A DNA stretch of 64,000 bases from Ruminococcus sp. AM22-13 (GCF_003471165.1 NZ_QRIL01000003.1:62001-126000), one strand, 5' to 3'; counted from the stretch's first letter, positions 1-8,552 are shown. Translations and numbers: made by a program. Notes: generated by a model not told the origin, from the letters alone.

Positions 1-202
1 ATATATCAAAGATAATAAGTTTGTTATTTTGCATTAATTTGAGGTTTTTCTCTGTTTCATTTATATTCCAAGTGTATTTCGTTAAATATTTTTTTGAATT
101 GAATATATGAGTTGTAAAAAAGTTATCATGCATATCATCGTAAGTATACATAAAATTGAGAGAGTTGTTTTGTTGCTTTTGCATAAATAACATATCTACC
201 AT
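1..202 (-). CDS. Partial AT-rich protein of unknown function
   Basis: The frame starts at an ATG (complement of 200-202) with an AAAGGAGG ribosome-binding site at 212-219, and stays open for 67 codons to the left edge, so only the N-terminus is seen. The product starts MVDMLFMQKQQNNSL and is rich in Asn, Lys, Phe and Tyr. It has no signal peptide or obvious membrane segment, and I recognise no family. Base composition is much more AT-rich than most of the window, which hints at accessory or acquired DNA. A sigma-A promoter with a LexA-like palindrome lies directly upstream, so the gene may be damage-inducible. Confidence 0.6.
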   Translation of the reverse strand, partial: MVDMLFMQKQQNNSLNFMYTYDDMHDNFFTTHIFNSKKYLTKYTWNINETEKNLKLMQNNKLIIFDI

Positions 203-238
203 TATAAAATCCTCCTTTGGTTATACTCTATAATTTAT

Positions 239-267
239 ATTATAGAACAAATGTTCTAATAAATCAA
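239..267 (-). promoter_or_regulatory. Promoter with LexA-like operator for the partial gene at 1-202
   Basis: On the minus strand, TTGATT (262-267) and TATAAT (239-244) are 17 bp apart. A perfect 7+2+7 inverted repeat, TAGAACA-AA-TGTTCTA (243-258), fills the spacer and touches the -10. Its GAACn4GTTC core resembles the Gram-positive LexA (DinR) box. Binding there should block RNA polymerase. Confidence 0.6.
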
Positions 268-515
268 TAGAACATTTTGGAGAAAATTGTATTATTAAAA
301 ATTTAAAATGTCTAATCTAGTTTAAACGACAGCATTATAGAAATCAAGAATTATATTGTACAAAAAAACTTTCGAAAAAATTACCAAATATTAAGATAAC
401 CTTGTTCATCCTGTAAGGTTACAATCTTATGATAGCCTCAGATGAAAAAGTTAAGTCAAAAATAAAGCCAACCTAAAACCTAAAAAAGCACAAAAGAAAT
501 AAGGAGGACAAGCAA
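268..515. other. AT-rich intergenic region upstream of the citrate remnant
   Basis: No coding frame can be supported here. A further GAACA half-site (about 270-275) lies beside the LexA-like palindrome. A small hairpin (TAACCTT 397-403, AAGGTTA 415-421) is visible. The only clear signal is the AAGGAGG ribosome-binding site at about 501-507 for the citD remnant. Confidence 0.4.
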
Positions 516-815
516 ATGGAAATCACAAGACCTGCTGTAGCAGGAACTCTGGAATCCAGTGACTGTTAGGTAATGATCGAAGAAGGAGACGGCAAAGTCG
601 AATTTTCACTGGAAAGTTCTGTGATTAGTCAGTATGGAAATCAGATCAGAAAGGTAGCACTGGAAACCCTGAACAACCTGGGCGTAAATAATGCGAAAGT
701 AACAATGATTGACAAAGGTGCGCTGGACTGCACCATCAAAGCAAGAATTGAAGCTGCTGTTTACCGTTCTGTTTTACAGACAGAAGATTTACCATGGGGA
801 GGTGCTATCCGATGA
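516..815 (+). pseudogene. citD: Citrate lyase acyl carrier protein (gamma subunit), nonsense mutant
   Basis: CitD carries the phosphoribosyl-dephospho-CoA arm of citrate lyase. Translation from the ATG at 516, seven bases after AAGGAGG, gives MEITRPAVAGTLESSDC and then TAG at 567-569. The same frame continues with the rest of CitD to the TGA at 813. The GTLESSD motif, where the prosthetic-group serine lies, is just before the stop. CAG to TAG is a plausible single change. A new start at ATG 573 would drop this serine. The stop overlaps the citE start (ATGA), as in an intact operon. Inactivation fits the broken genes that follow. Confidence 0.85.
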
Positions 816-1387
816 GTAATCCAAACAAAAAAAGATTAAGAAGAACCATGATGTTCCTGAACGCACAGAAACCGGGTCTGATTAAAGATCCTTATATTTA
901 TAAACCGGATTCTATTATGCTGGATCTGGAAGATGCAGTTGTCGAGAACCAGAAAGATGCAGCAAGATTTTCCTTGTTTCATGTATTAAGAACAATCAAT
1001 TACAGAGGATGCGAACGAGTAGTCAGAATCAATGGTCTGGGTTCCTCTTACTGGAAAGAAGATATCCGCTGTGCAGTTGCAGGTGGCTGTGATTCCATTC
1101 GTATCCTGAAAACAGAGAGCGCTAAAGACGTTTATATTGTAGAGAAAGAAGTAATCCAGGCAGAAAAAGATTTCGGACGTCCGGAAGGAAGTGTCCTGAT
1201 CATGGCTGCTATCGAATCTGCAAGAGGTGTTATGAGGGCTCTGGATATCTGTGAAGCATCTGAGAGACTTTTCGGTATCGCACTTTCCGGTGGTGATTAT
1301 ACAAAAGACCTTCAGACACATATTACAGGTACAGGTCTGGAGCTGATGGGTGCAAGACAGAACCTTGTTATTGCAGCAAGAGCTGCA
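812..1387 (+). pseudogene. citE: Citrate lyase beta subunit (citryl-CoA lyase), 5' fragment
   Basis: CitE cleaves citryl-thioester to oxaloacetate and acetyl-thioester and belongs to the HpcH/HpaI aldolase family. The start is ATG 812 (MSNPNKKRLRRTMMF), overlapping the citD stop, with GGGGAGG at about 796-802. Residues 1-192 match the CitE N-terminal two thirds, including the DLEDAV motif and the alanine/glycine-rich SGGDYTKDL stretch. After AARAA the frame runs without a stop into a membrane transporter, so the C-terminal third of CitE is missing, as is citF, which should follow. A deletion or rearrangement joined two genes of the locus. Confidence 0.85.
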
Positions 1388-2340
1388 ACATTCCTGATCA
1401 CAGTACCGGAAATGCTCCCTGTTTATAAGAAACTGAAGATCAGACCGACAACATTTCTTCTGATCTGTGTAACATCCATGGGTGTTATAAACCTTCTTCC
1501 ATGGGGTGATCCGACCATGAGAGCTGCAACAGTTCTTGGAATTGAACCAAACCAGCTCTGGCTTCAGATTCTGCCAATGCAGGTTGTAGGCATCATCATT
1601 GCACTGGCAACAGCAGTGTTCTGGGGAATTGTAGAGAAGAAACGTGGAGCAGGAGCTGTAACAGATGTAGAAATCACAGCAGGTGGAAACGTAGAAGAGC
1701 AGACAGAGGCAAGAGAATATGCAAGACCAAAACTATTCTGGTTTAACCTTATTCTTACACTTGCAGTGATCGTATGCCTGATTTTTGTGAAAGTGCCATC
1801 TCACTATGTATTCATGCTTGGATGTGCCATTGCCTTACTGGTGAACTTCCGGGGAGCATCCTTACAGAATAAAATCATCAAATCCCATGCAGGTCCGGCC
1901 ATCATGATGTCCTCAACAATCCTCTGCGCAGGTGTATTCCTCGGAGTAATGGAGAAAACCGGAATCATGAACAATATGGCAACTGTACTTGCCGGATTTG
2001 TTCCAATGTCCATGGGACGCTTCCTGCCACTGATCATCGGTATTCCTGCAGTACCGCTTAACTGATGTTCGATACAGACTCCTTCTTCTTCGGATTGATG
2101 CCAGTTCTTATCGAAATCGCAGGAAACTTCGGTGTACTTCCGGCACATATTGCCATCGTTATGGTAGTCTGCCGTAACTGTGCAACATTTATCAGTCCGG
2201 TTGTACCGGCAACCTTCCTTGGTATCGGTCTTGCAGATGTAGAGATTAAAGACCATATCAAAAACTGCTTCTTCTGGATCTGAGGTGTCAGCATCGTCTG
2301 TCTCCTCGCAGGACTTCTTCTGGGAGTCATCAAGATCTGA
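1388..2340 (+). pseudogene. CitMHS-family citrate transporter, 3' fragment with frameshift and internal TGA
   Basis: From about residue 193 of the chimeric frame the protein becomes a multi-pass membrane protein (TFLITVPEMLPVYKKL onward) of the CitMHS citrate:cation symporter family. Its N-terminal half is absent. The frame stops at 2063-2065 (TGA). The family sequence resumes in another frame at 2065 (MFDTDSFFFGLMPVL), which means a frameshift in the conserved PLS-(L/M)FDTDSFYFG motif. A second TGA at 2281-2283 stands where a Trp codon is expected (FFWI-stop-GVSIV). The family frame then runs to TGA 2338-2340. The transporter cannot work. Confidence 0.8.
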
Positions 2341-2443
2341 CAGCAGCAGACTAATTGATTGACCAACGAAAACTCCGACAATGATCGGAGAAAAAACAAA
2401 TAAGCCATCTTACCAAAATACTATACATATAAAATTCCTTCAG

Positions 2444-2495
2444 AAAAATCCCTCCTGGTGCTGCCGCAAAATGCGCAGTGCTCAGAGGGATTTTT
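2444..2495. terminator. Bidirectional terminator between the citrate remnant and the kinase genes
   Basis: Arms AAAAATCCCTC (2444-2454) and GAGGGATTTTT (2485-2495) pair perfectly. An inner CTGC-CGC/GCG-CAG stem extends the hairpin. T runs lie on both strands. It overlaps the stop codon of the minus-strand kinase gene. Confidence 0.75.
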
Positions 2496-3315
2496 CCATT
2501 TGCAGAAAAACAATAGAATCGAAAATAGTTCCATGGTCGATCCATTGATAAGATCCATTGTATTTCTGGCAGATATCTTCAATAATAGAAAGCCCATATC
2601 CATGAGAACCCGGTTCTGATTTTGTAGTCTTATGTGTAAAAGTCTGTATCGGGTTCTTGGTATTGTGCATATACACAGTCAGAAATCCGTTGGAAATGCT
2701 TGCAGACAGCCGGATTTCAGGAGCAGGATTGCCGGAAGCGTTACAAGCTTCGATAGCATTGTCCAGAAGATTAAAAAATATACTGCTCAGGTCAGTTGTA
2801 TCAATGAAAATCTTTTCCGGTAAAAGGAACTCATAGGACACCTGGATATGTTCCTGTTTGGCGCGGAGCCGTTTCCCTTCCAGGATTGCCTGCAACAGGT
2901 TATTTTGACAGTAAGGATGAAAACGCTCCTTCTGAAACGTCTGATTCAGATTTCTGATGGCAGCATCAGCCTGTTCATATTTTCCCTGTTCCAGGAGTGA
3001 CTGAAAGTCCTGAAGTCCCTGTACAGTTTTGACCTGAAAATCCTGAGTATCCTGTCTGCGGATCTGAAGACTGTAATCCTGTTCCTGTTTTAATTGTTTC
3101 TGCTTTTGAAGAAAAGCCAGTTCCATTTCAGTATTGGATTTCTTTAACACATCAGAAAGAATGCAGTATAAAAGAATACAGATAAGAATCATAAACACTG
3201 CCAGGATCAGAAATATATGATCAATTTTTTCTGTATAAATCGTAGACAGAAAATATAACAACTGGAATACAAAGAGGAAGAGAAATAAAGGAATCAATTT
3301 AATGTTCTTTTTCAT
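2482..3315 (-). CDS. GHKL-type sensor kinase-like protein with an altered histidine box
   Basis: The 277-residue protein has two N-terminal membrane segments (about residues 5-55), a coiled coil, then a GHKL ATPase domain with N-box NLLDNAIEAC and G-box GYGLSII, as in AgrC/NatK-type quorum-sensing kinases. Where AgrC-like proteins carry RHD in the dimerisation helix, this one has RRQDTQDF, so the phospho-accepting His appears lost. I chose ATG 3315 (MKKNIKLIPLF) because AGAGGAGA lies about nine bases upstream. It overlaps the end of the preceding kinase-like gene by 17 bp, which suggests coupled translation. The ATPase half looks intact. Confidence 0.8.
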   Translation of the reverse strand: MKKNIKLIPLFLFLFVFQLLYFLSTIYTEKIDHIFLILAVFMILICILLYCILSDVLKKSNTEMELAFLQKQKQLKQEQDYSLQIRRQDTQDFQVKTVQGLQDFQSLLEQGKYEQADAAIRNLNQTFQKERFHPYCQNNLLQAILEGKRLRAKQEHIQVSYEFLLPEKIFIDTTDLSSIFFNLLDNAIEACNASGNPAPEIRLSASISNGFLTVYMHNTKNPIQTFTHKTTKSEPGSHGYGLSIIEDICQKYNGSYQWIDHGTIFDSIVFLQMEKSL

Positions 3316-4231
3316 GACTGCAATTCTCCTCTGGTTGTTTTTCTTGTGGTCTGCAATTAAGCCGGGACAGAACAGAAGCGGTATATGTTTCTGCTTCCTC
3401 ATATTTTTTCATATCCATCAGATACATGACAGACATGATGTGATTCTCAATATCGTGATTCCATTTCCGGAGATTGGCATATTCATTACTTAACTGAATG
3501 GAATCATTCATCTGCTTTTTCATCAACTCAATTTCCATTTTTTTCTGTAAATATTCCCTGTGCTGCTGGGCTAAAGAACGGACTGCACGCAGAAACAGCA
3601 GATAACTGCCGATGCATATGATCCAGTAAATGATGCTCAGAGCCAGAACTGATACGGGCTTTTTCTGAAGGGAAATTATAACATTGAGAAAAACCGGAGC
3701 GACCAGTGGCAGTAACAGTTGTAAAAAGGTGAGTATTTTCAAATAATCTATACACTGTCGCAGGATTTCTGATATTTTCCAGAGAAGAAACAGGCCAAGC
3801 AGGATGTTGGAGAGTTCAATGACGAAATATTCTACAGGTGAACAGCTGGATATCAGATTGTGCGGAGTATAGATATGGGTCGGTATAAAAAGATTATGAA
3901 GTGCTATGAAAACACTGGTACATAAAATTTCCGGACAGATTATCAGCAACTGGAAAATAAAATAAACAGCTAATTTTTTCATAAAAGATGCCTGGAATAA
4001 AAAAAGTGTTACAAGAAATGCTGTAAGCTGAAATACGATTGTAATTTCGTTATGCTGCGATTCACGCTTGATCCAAAATAACAGTGCCATAAATACGGAC
4101 AGACACAAAAAAAGTGGAAGTGAGATCTTGCGTTTGCAGGGCAGGATCCTGCAGTAAAAGTAAAGCAGCCCAAAACACAGATAAAGGCTGGATAGAATAC
4201 ACAAAAATAGATTGATCATATGACTGCCCAT
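3299..4231 (-). CDS. Membrane sensor with histidine box but no ATPase domain
   Basis: The 310-residue protein has about six or seven N-terminal membrane helices, a coiled coil (about residues 215-245) and a dimerisation helix with WNHDIENHIMSV followed by MDMKKYEEAETY, the usual AgrC-like layout around the phosphorylated His. It ends about 45 residues later, before any N-, G1- or G2-box. The downstream overlapping gene has the ATPase but no clear His. The pair may act in trans as a split kinase, or may be remnants of two kinases. It starts one base after the LytTR regulator gene stops. Confidence 0.75.
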   Translation of the reverse strand: MGSHMINLFLCILSSLYLCFGLLYFYCRILPCKRKISLPLFLCLSVFMALLFWIKRESQHNEITIVFQLTAFLVTLFLFQASFMKKLAVYFIFQLLIICPEILCTSVFIALHNLFIPTHIYTPHNLISSCSPVEYFVIELSNILLGLFLLWKISEILRQCIDYLKILTFLQLLLPLVAPVFLNVIISLQKKPVSVLALSIIYWIICIGSYLLFLRAVRSLAQQHREYLQKKMEIELMKKQMNDSIQLSNEYANLRKWNHDIENHIMSVMYLMDMKKYEEAETYTASVLSRLNCRPQEKQPEENCSHEKEH

Positions 4232-4954
4232 TTACTGCACCTCCCTGTGACTGGCAAGCATCATGAAAGCAAAAGCGTCCTTAAACTGCTGGTAATAAGA
4301 CCTGCTGACAGGGATCTCTGTATTATCAGAAAGTATAATGCCTTTATGACTGTAAGTACGTACAGCATGAAGATTAACGGCAAAGCTGTTATGACAGAGA
4401 CAGAAATCAGGTTTCATTCTTTCGGTAAGAACTGTCAGTTTTTCTTTTGTTGTATATGTTCCTGTGCTGGTATAAATGGTGGTCTGCCTCAGATTCCGTT
4501 CCAGATAAAGAATATCGGAGCAGAGCACCTGATAATTGCGTGAATTTCCGGAGAAATACAGATATCGTGTATGCAGTTTCTCAAGCTTCTGGCACGCTGC
4601 CCTCAGAGCCAGAGGGAGATATTTTTCCATCTGCTGTTTATGGATAAAGTAGGTGTGTTCTGTCTCATATACTGCGGTAGCATATTGCAGATACTGGCTG
4701 ATAAAAATAATCTGAGTGTCCGGGCTGATATGGTTGATCTTTTCTGCAAGTGAGATGCCATTTACAGTGTCAGAACCAAGATCAATATCTGTCAGTACAA
4801 TGGAATAAGGACATCCATTCTCTGCAACACCCCGGAGAAATTCATCACCGGATGTAAAATGTGTTATTTCAAAAAATCCCGGAGGATACTTTTGCAGAAT
4901 AGTATGTATTATTTCATAATGTGAAGGGTTGTCTTCTCAGATTGCAAGTTTCAA
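4232..4954 (-). pseudogene. LytTR-family response regulator interrupted by TGA at codon 6
   Basis: Read from TTG 4954, twelve bases after AAAGGAG, the frame gives MKLAI, TGA (4937-4939), then EDNPSHYEIIH and a full receiver domain with phospho-acceptor Asp in TDIDLGSD. A LytTR DNA-binding domain follows from about residue 130 (NYQVLCSDILYLER, then CHNSFAVNLHAV). The family normally reads AI(C/V)(D/E)D, so the TGA probably replaces a Cys codon. The only later ATG (4630) would give just the DNA-binding half of 132 residues. This gene would be the cognate regulator of the two kinase-like genes downstream. Either it is a recent pseudogene or a short LytTR protein is made. Confidence 0.75.
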
Positions 4955-5411
4955 AATTGGATTAAGCTCCTTTATTAACGTGGTTGTAGTTTCTTATGTC
5001 AGTGACAATATCTGTCAGATATGCCAGATGGATAAAATGAACTGTATTTCCAATAATCATACTATAAAAAATGACGGGATGCAATTTGTCTGTGAGGAAG
5101 ATTGAAAAAAATGGTTAAATATGTAGTGAAATATAGTTGTTTGTGTGAATGCATGCGATTTCGGGAGTCTGTGTGATACAATCAGGATATGGAAACAAGG
5201 AAGCGGTTTTAGATTTTGTGCGTGAATTATTCCTGGTACTTTCAAGCGCTGAATATAGATATATGTGAAAGCGGTATTGTTTCCATGGGAGAAGAAAAAT
5301 ATTATAAGAATGACTGTCTGAAAATCATTATGGACATATATAAAGTGATTGGAAGTATCAGGAAGCTTCTGGTAATAATACAAATGACAAAGGTGATATA
5401 AATATGTACTG
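4955..5411. other. Intergenic region, 457 bp, no gene recognised
   Basis: The region holds the AAAGGAG site of the LytTR gene (about 4967-4973, minus strand). Short open frames on both strands show no ribosome-binding site and no family resemblance. I see no terminator or riboswitch. Confidence 0.4.
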
Positions 5412-5708
5412 TTATATAGTGCACATATAACGTTTTAACTCCTCGTAAAAATTTTCTCTGGTTCCGGCCATGATAACGATGATTATCAGATCATCAAGCT
5501 GTCTCACCCTATATGCCAGTTCATAATTAGTCTTATTATAATAAATATCATAACCGTACATTCCTGCCAGATCACCTGTCTTTTCTTCGCCGATGGAATA
5601 ATCTTCACATATCATTTCAATAGCTTCTTTGTACAGAGATTTCAGCTTTTTATCTTTGAGTTCTTTCATAAATTTTGCTGCAGGTGGAAGGATCTGTACC
5701 TGTGTCAT
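5412..5708 (-). CDS. RelE/ParE-superfamily toxin
   Basis: The 98-residue protein is of typical length for a type II toxin of the ParE/RelE/HigB fold. Basic helices (FMKELKDKKLKSLYKEAIEM) come first, then a Gly-Asp containing strand and the hydrophobic LDDLIIIVIMAGTREN strand with conserved Tyr/Arg positions (ELAYRVRQL). Toxins of this kind cut ribosome-bound mRNA or poison gyrase; which applies cannot be told. ATG 5708 overlaps the stop of the upstream antitoxin tail (ATGA), the usual antitoxin-toxin arrangement. Confidence 0.7.
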   Translation of the reverse strand: MTQVQILPPAAKFMKELKDKKLKSLYKEAIEMICEDYSIGEEKTGDLAGMYGYDIYYNKTNYELAYRVRQLDDLIIIVIMAGTRENFYEELKRYMCTI

Positions 5709-5803
5709 TTTTCATCCTCCGTTCCGAAAACATCCTCTAAGGAGTATCCTCCTGATTTAGATTCTGCGACCCGGTCTGCTTCAGCAAATTCACCACTGGT
5801 ATT
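5705..5803 (-). pseudogene. C-terminal tail of a type II antitoxin (truncated)
   Basis: In frame before the toxin start lies about 32 codons ending GEFAEADRVAESKSGGYSL-EDVFGTEDEK, the style of a Phd/YefM antitoxin C-terminus that wraps the toxin. Upstream the frame meets TAG (about 5815) and no ATG, GTG or TTG with a ribosome-binding site is visible, so the DNA-binding N-terminus is missing. The overlap with the toxin start is retained. Without the operator-binding half the pair cannot autoregulate normally. Confidence 0.6.
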
Positions 5804-5998
5804 TTCTTGAACAGAAAAATTTTTCTATTTGGCAGAAAATATGATTAGTGCTATCATAAAAATATATCTGTAAAATTGTGCAAATGTATCCTGCTTCTGC
5901 GTTGCAGTAATTCCATGAAACGATGCAATGGATTCTCTTATCAAGTGTGTTAAACAGAATCGGCGAAAGACATTGTACAGAAACAGCAGGAATTAAGG

Positions 5999-6982
5999 AT
6001 GGAAGATATAATGGAAGACAATTTTGAAAAATTAAATCTACTTCTGGAGCAGGAACTGTGTGAGTTTGTGGATATTCCGGACGGTTTTACCGGACAGACA
6101 GAGAGTGGAGAGCTACGTCTGATCTACCTGATGAATGATGCGGTAGAGAGTTTTCTGGTTTTGAAAAATGCCAGGATGACAGGAAATTATGTCAGGGATT
6201 ATAAAGGGGAATTTGAGGGTTCTCTAGAGAGAGCAGACAGGGATTTATGTGAGGCAGAGTATATTCTGGTGGTTCATCAGGGGCGAAATGTGTTTACTGT
6301 ATTTTTTGAAGATATTTTGCTGGAAACACATTTGTACAACTATGGAGAGTTGGGACATTTCTGGGTGAAGGGCTATGAAAATCTCAGGGTAATGGAGTAC
6401 CAGATTGCTATATTGCGTGATAAATATGAGTATCTGGGAGAAGAATATTGTACTGAACAGGAACGAAAGCTGGCGATGCTGCGGGATTTCCCGCCGTTAA
6501 ATTATCTTTTTTATCCGGCAGTACCGGAGAAGTATATTGTTCCGGTGGACAATCCATGGGAGGTAACGGCGGAAGCACTGGCAGTTATGCAGGAACTGGC
6601 AACGGAAGCGGGAGATGAAAAACTGGGAAAAATGCTCAGGCGTTATGAAAAAAAACCAGATATATCAAATGCCAGAAAAATTGCAGGAATGCTTTGTAAG
6701 AGAAGCCATTTACCGGTGGTTACTCTTCTGGGAGAAAAAATCAGGGAAGCAGCTTCGGTCTACCCGGACAGAGATTTTGGAAGGAAACAGAATGAATATC
6801 TGCATGAACTGATGGAAAAAGCGGAACGAAGAAAAGAAGAATTGGAAGCAGAGAATGTTCAGACTCTGATCTACAGAGAAGAACCTTTCATTTATGACTG
6901 TGATTCCATATCGTTTCAGGTATATCTTATGATTGTGAGAAAAGGTGTATGGAAGCAGAAAATAATGGTTGAGAAAATGTAA
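5999..6982 (+). CDS. Conserved hypothetical protein (possibly DUF3878-like)
   Basis: A 327-residue soluble protein, acidic in the N-terminal half. It has no signal peptide, no membrane segment and no catalytic motif that I can name. The middle carries FPPLNYLFYPAVPEKY and PWEVTAEALAVM, and the C-terminal third is a charged helix (MEKAERRKEELEAE). It resembles uncharacterised Lachnospiraceae proteins I associate with DUF3878, but this is from memory and weak. Start ATG 5999 follows AGGAATTAAGG; ATG 6011 is an alternative. It stands alone between the toxin locus and the HD-domain gene. Confidence 0.6.
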   Translation: MEDIMEDNFEKLNLLLEQELCEFVDIPDGFTGQTESGELRLIYLMNDAVESFLVLKNARMTGNYVRDYKGEFEGSLERADRDLCEAEYILVVHQGRNVFTVFFEDILLETHLYNYGELGHFWVKGYENLRVMEYQIAILRDKYEYLGEEYCTEQERKLAMLRDFPPLNYLFYPAVPEKYIVPVDNPWEVTAEALAVMQELATEAGDEKLGKMLRRYEKKPDISNARKIAGMLCKRSHLPVVTLLGEKIREAASVYPDRDFGRKQNEYLHELMEKAERRKEELEAENVQTLIYREEPFIYDCDSISFQVYLMIVRKGVWKQKIMVEKM

Positions 6983-7076
6983 TTCTTTGGATAAAGTCCT
7001 TATAATTTATGTAAAGTATATATTAGTTGTTTTTGTGTAAAGTAGTCTAAACAGGAATAAAGAAGGGATTATAATA

Positions 7077-7880
7077 ATGGATAAATTATTAGACTTAACA
7101 AGAGATTTCAATACGGCAAAAGCTGCTTTTGAAGCATATCTGGATGAATATGACAGAGCGGATGATAAGATTCATCTGAAAATCGTACATACTTATGGAG
7201 TGGTTGATGCTGCAGAAGACATTGCCCGCCGTATGGGATTAACAGAGGAAGATGTACAACTGGCAAAGGTAATCGGATTGCTCCATGATATTGGCAGATT
7301 TGAACAGATCAGGAGATTTGACAGCTTTGAACCGGGAACTATGGAGCATGCAGCATATGGAGCACAGCTTCTGTTCGGACCGGAGAAAATGATCCGCAGA
7401 TTTGTGAAGGATGACAGGTTTGACAGTCTGATCTGCACTGCGATTGAGAAGCACAGTGACTTCAAACTGGAAGGAATTACGGATGAGAGAACTCTGCTTC
7501 ATGCAAAGTTGATCCGGGATGCAGACAAGCTGGATAATTGCAGGGTAAAGCTGGAAGAGTCCATGGAAACACTTCTGGGAGTGGATGAGAAGGGTGTTGG
7601 TGAAGGAGTGATCGCACCAAAGGTGTGGGAGTCCTGTATGGCAAAGGAATCTGTATTATCTTCAGACCGGGTTTCAAAAATGGACTACTGGATTTCCTAT
7701 ATTGCACAGTATTATGACATCAATTTCTCGGAAACATATGAGATTATGCGTGAACATGACTATGTGAAACGGATTAAGGACAGAGTTCCCTATGCATTGC
7801 CGGAAACACAGGAAAAGATGGATGCTCTGGAGGCAGAGCTGGAGAAATATATGGATGAGAGAATTCGAAACAAAAAATAA
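7077..7880 (+). CDS. HD-domain phosphohydrolase
   Basis: The 267-residue protein carries the metal-binding HD signature: His in KIVHTYGVVDAAE (about residue 38), His-Asp in GLLHDIGRFEQ (about 70), a further His in EHAAYGAQLL and Asp in LIRDADKLDNC. HD proteins hydrolyse phosphomonoesters or nucleotides; the substrate here is unknown. An AGAAGGGA ribosome-binding site precedes ATG 7077, and a TATAAT-like -10 lies near 7000. It is followed by a dispersed hairpin repeat rather than a classical terminator. Confidence 0.85.
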   Translation: MDKLLDLTRDFNTAKAAFEAYLDEYDRADDKIHLKIVHTYGVVDAAEDIARRMGLTEEDVQLAKVIGLLHDIGRFEQIRRFDSFEPGTMEHAAYGAQLLFGPEKMIRRFVKDDRFDSLICTAIEKHSDFKLEGITDERTLLHAKLIRDADKLDNCRVKLEESMETLLGVDEKGVGEGVIAPKVWESCMAKESVLSSDRVSKMDYWISYIAQYYDINFSETYEIMREHDYVKRIKDRVPYALPETQEKMDALEAELEKYMDERIRNKK

Positions 7881-7934
7881 ATCAAGTAAGCCCCTGCTTC
7901 AATTGCGAAAAGCAATAAATAGTGGGTGGGGACA
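7881..7934 (+). repeat. Dispersed hairpin repeat R1, copy 1
   Basis: The copy begins ATCAAGTAAGCCCCTGC and ends AGTGGGTGGGGAC, with GCGAAAAGCAATAA in the middle. Near-identical copies lie at 24087-24147 (same strand) and 43335-43394 (opposite strand). This copy has lost the final TTACTT, so its outer stem is weaker than in copy 2. Confidence 0.8.
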
Positions 7935-7949
7935 TATGAAAAGACAAGA

Positions 7950-8546
7950 ATGATTATAATGGATATGGATAAAACAGAGAAAAATCAGGAGAAATTCACC
8001 TGCGGAGAATTTGAATATCAGGTTATAAGAAGTGCCCGAAAAACCATGACTCTGGAGGTGCGCAGGGATGGAAATGTGATTGTCCGTGCACCGCTCCGTA
8101 CAGGTCTGCCGCGGATCAAAAGATTTGTAAACCAGAAGCAGGAGTGGGTTCTGGGATGTCTGGAACGGACAAAAGAATACAGGGAAGAGAAGCCATTGAG
8201 TGCAGATCTGAGCGAGGCAAAACGGAATGTCTATATACGAAAAGCAAAAGAAACGATTACCAAAAGAGCTTCTTATTTTGCCAGACTCATGGGCGTTTCT
8301 TACCGCAATATCACCATCAGAGAGCAAAAAACGAGATGGGGAAGCTGCAGCAGTGAGAAGAATCTGAATTTTAACTGGAAACTGATACTTGCACCGCCGG
8401 AAGTGCTGGATTATGTAGTGATACATGAACTCTGCCATCTGAAAGAGATGAATCATTCGAAGGCATTCTGGGACGAGGTCGAAAAAGTAATGCCGGAGTA
8501 TGAAACGTACAAGTTATGGCTGAAAGAGAATGGATGGAGGTTATAA
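7950..8546 (+). CDS. YgjP-like zinc metallopeptidase (M48/DUF45 family)
   Basis: About 198 residues with the zinc-protease motif HELCHLKEMNHSKAFWDEV near residue 155: HExxH in the variant HELCH, plus a third His. The RWGSCSS motif (about 133) is typical of the YgjP/DUF45 metalloprotease family. Function is uncharacterised. The start is unclear: GTG 7926 lies inside repeat R1, ATGs at 7950, 7959 and 7965 are in frame, and none has a strong ribosome-binding site. It ends seven bases before the endonuclease Q-like gene and is probably co-transcribed with it. Confidence 0.8.
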   Translation: MIIMDMDKTEKNQEKFTCGEFEYQVIRSARKTMTLEVRRDGNVIVRAPLRTGLPRIKRFVNQKQEWVLGCLERTKEYREEKPLSADLSEAKRNVYIRKAKETITKRASYFARLMGVSYRNITIREQKTRWGSCSSEKNLNFNWKLILAPPEVLDYVVIHELCHLKEMNHSKAFWDEVEKVMPEYETYKLWLKENGWRL

Positions 8547-8552
8547 TGAATA

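Noticed and set aside
516..4954. Recoded TGA (Trp or Cys) as an explanation for the internal stops
   Set aside because: TGA is the normal terminator of many intact genes here (for example citD end, GH31 neighbours, atpG), Trp is encoded by TGG throughout, and a TAG and a frameshift also occur, so gene decay is simpler.
5057..5383. 108-codon frame on the minus strand
   Set aside because: No ribosome-binding site, AT-driven composition and no recognisable motif; treated as intergenic.
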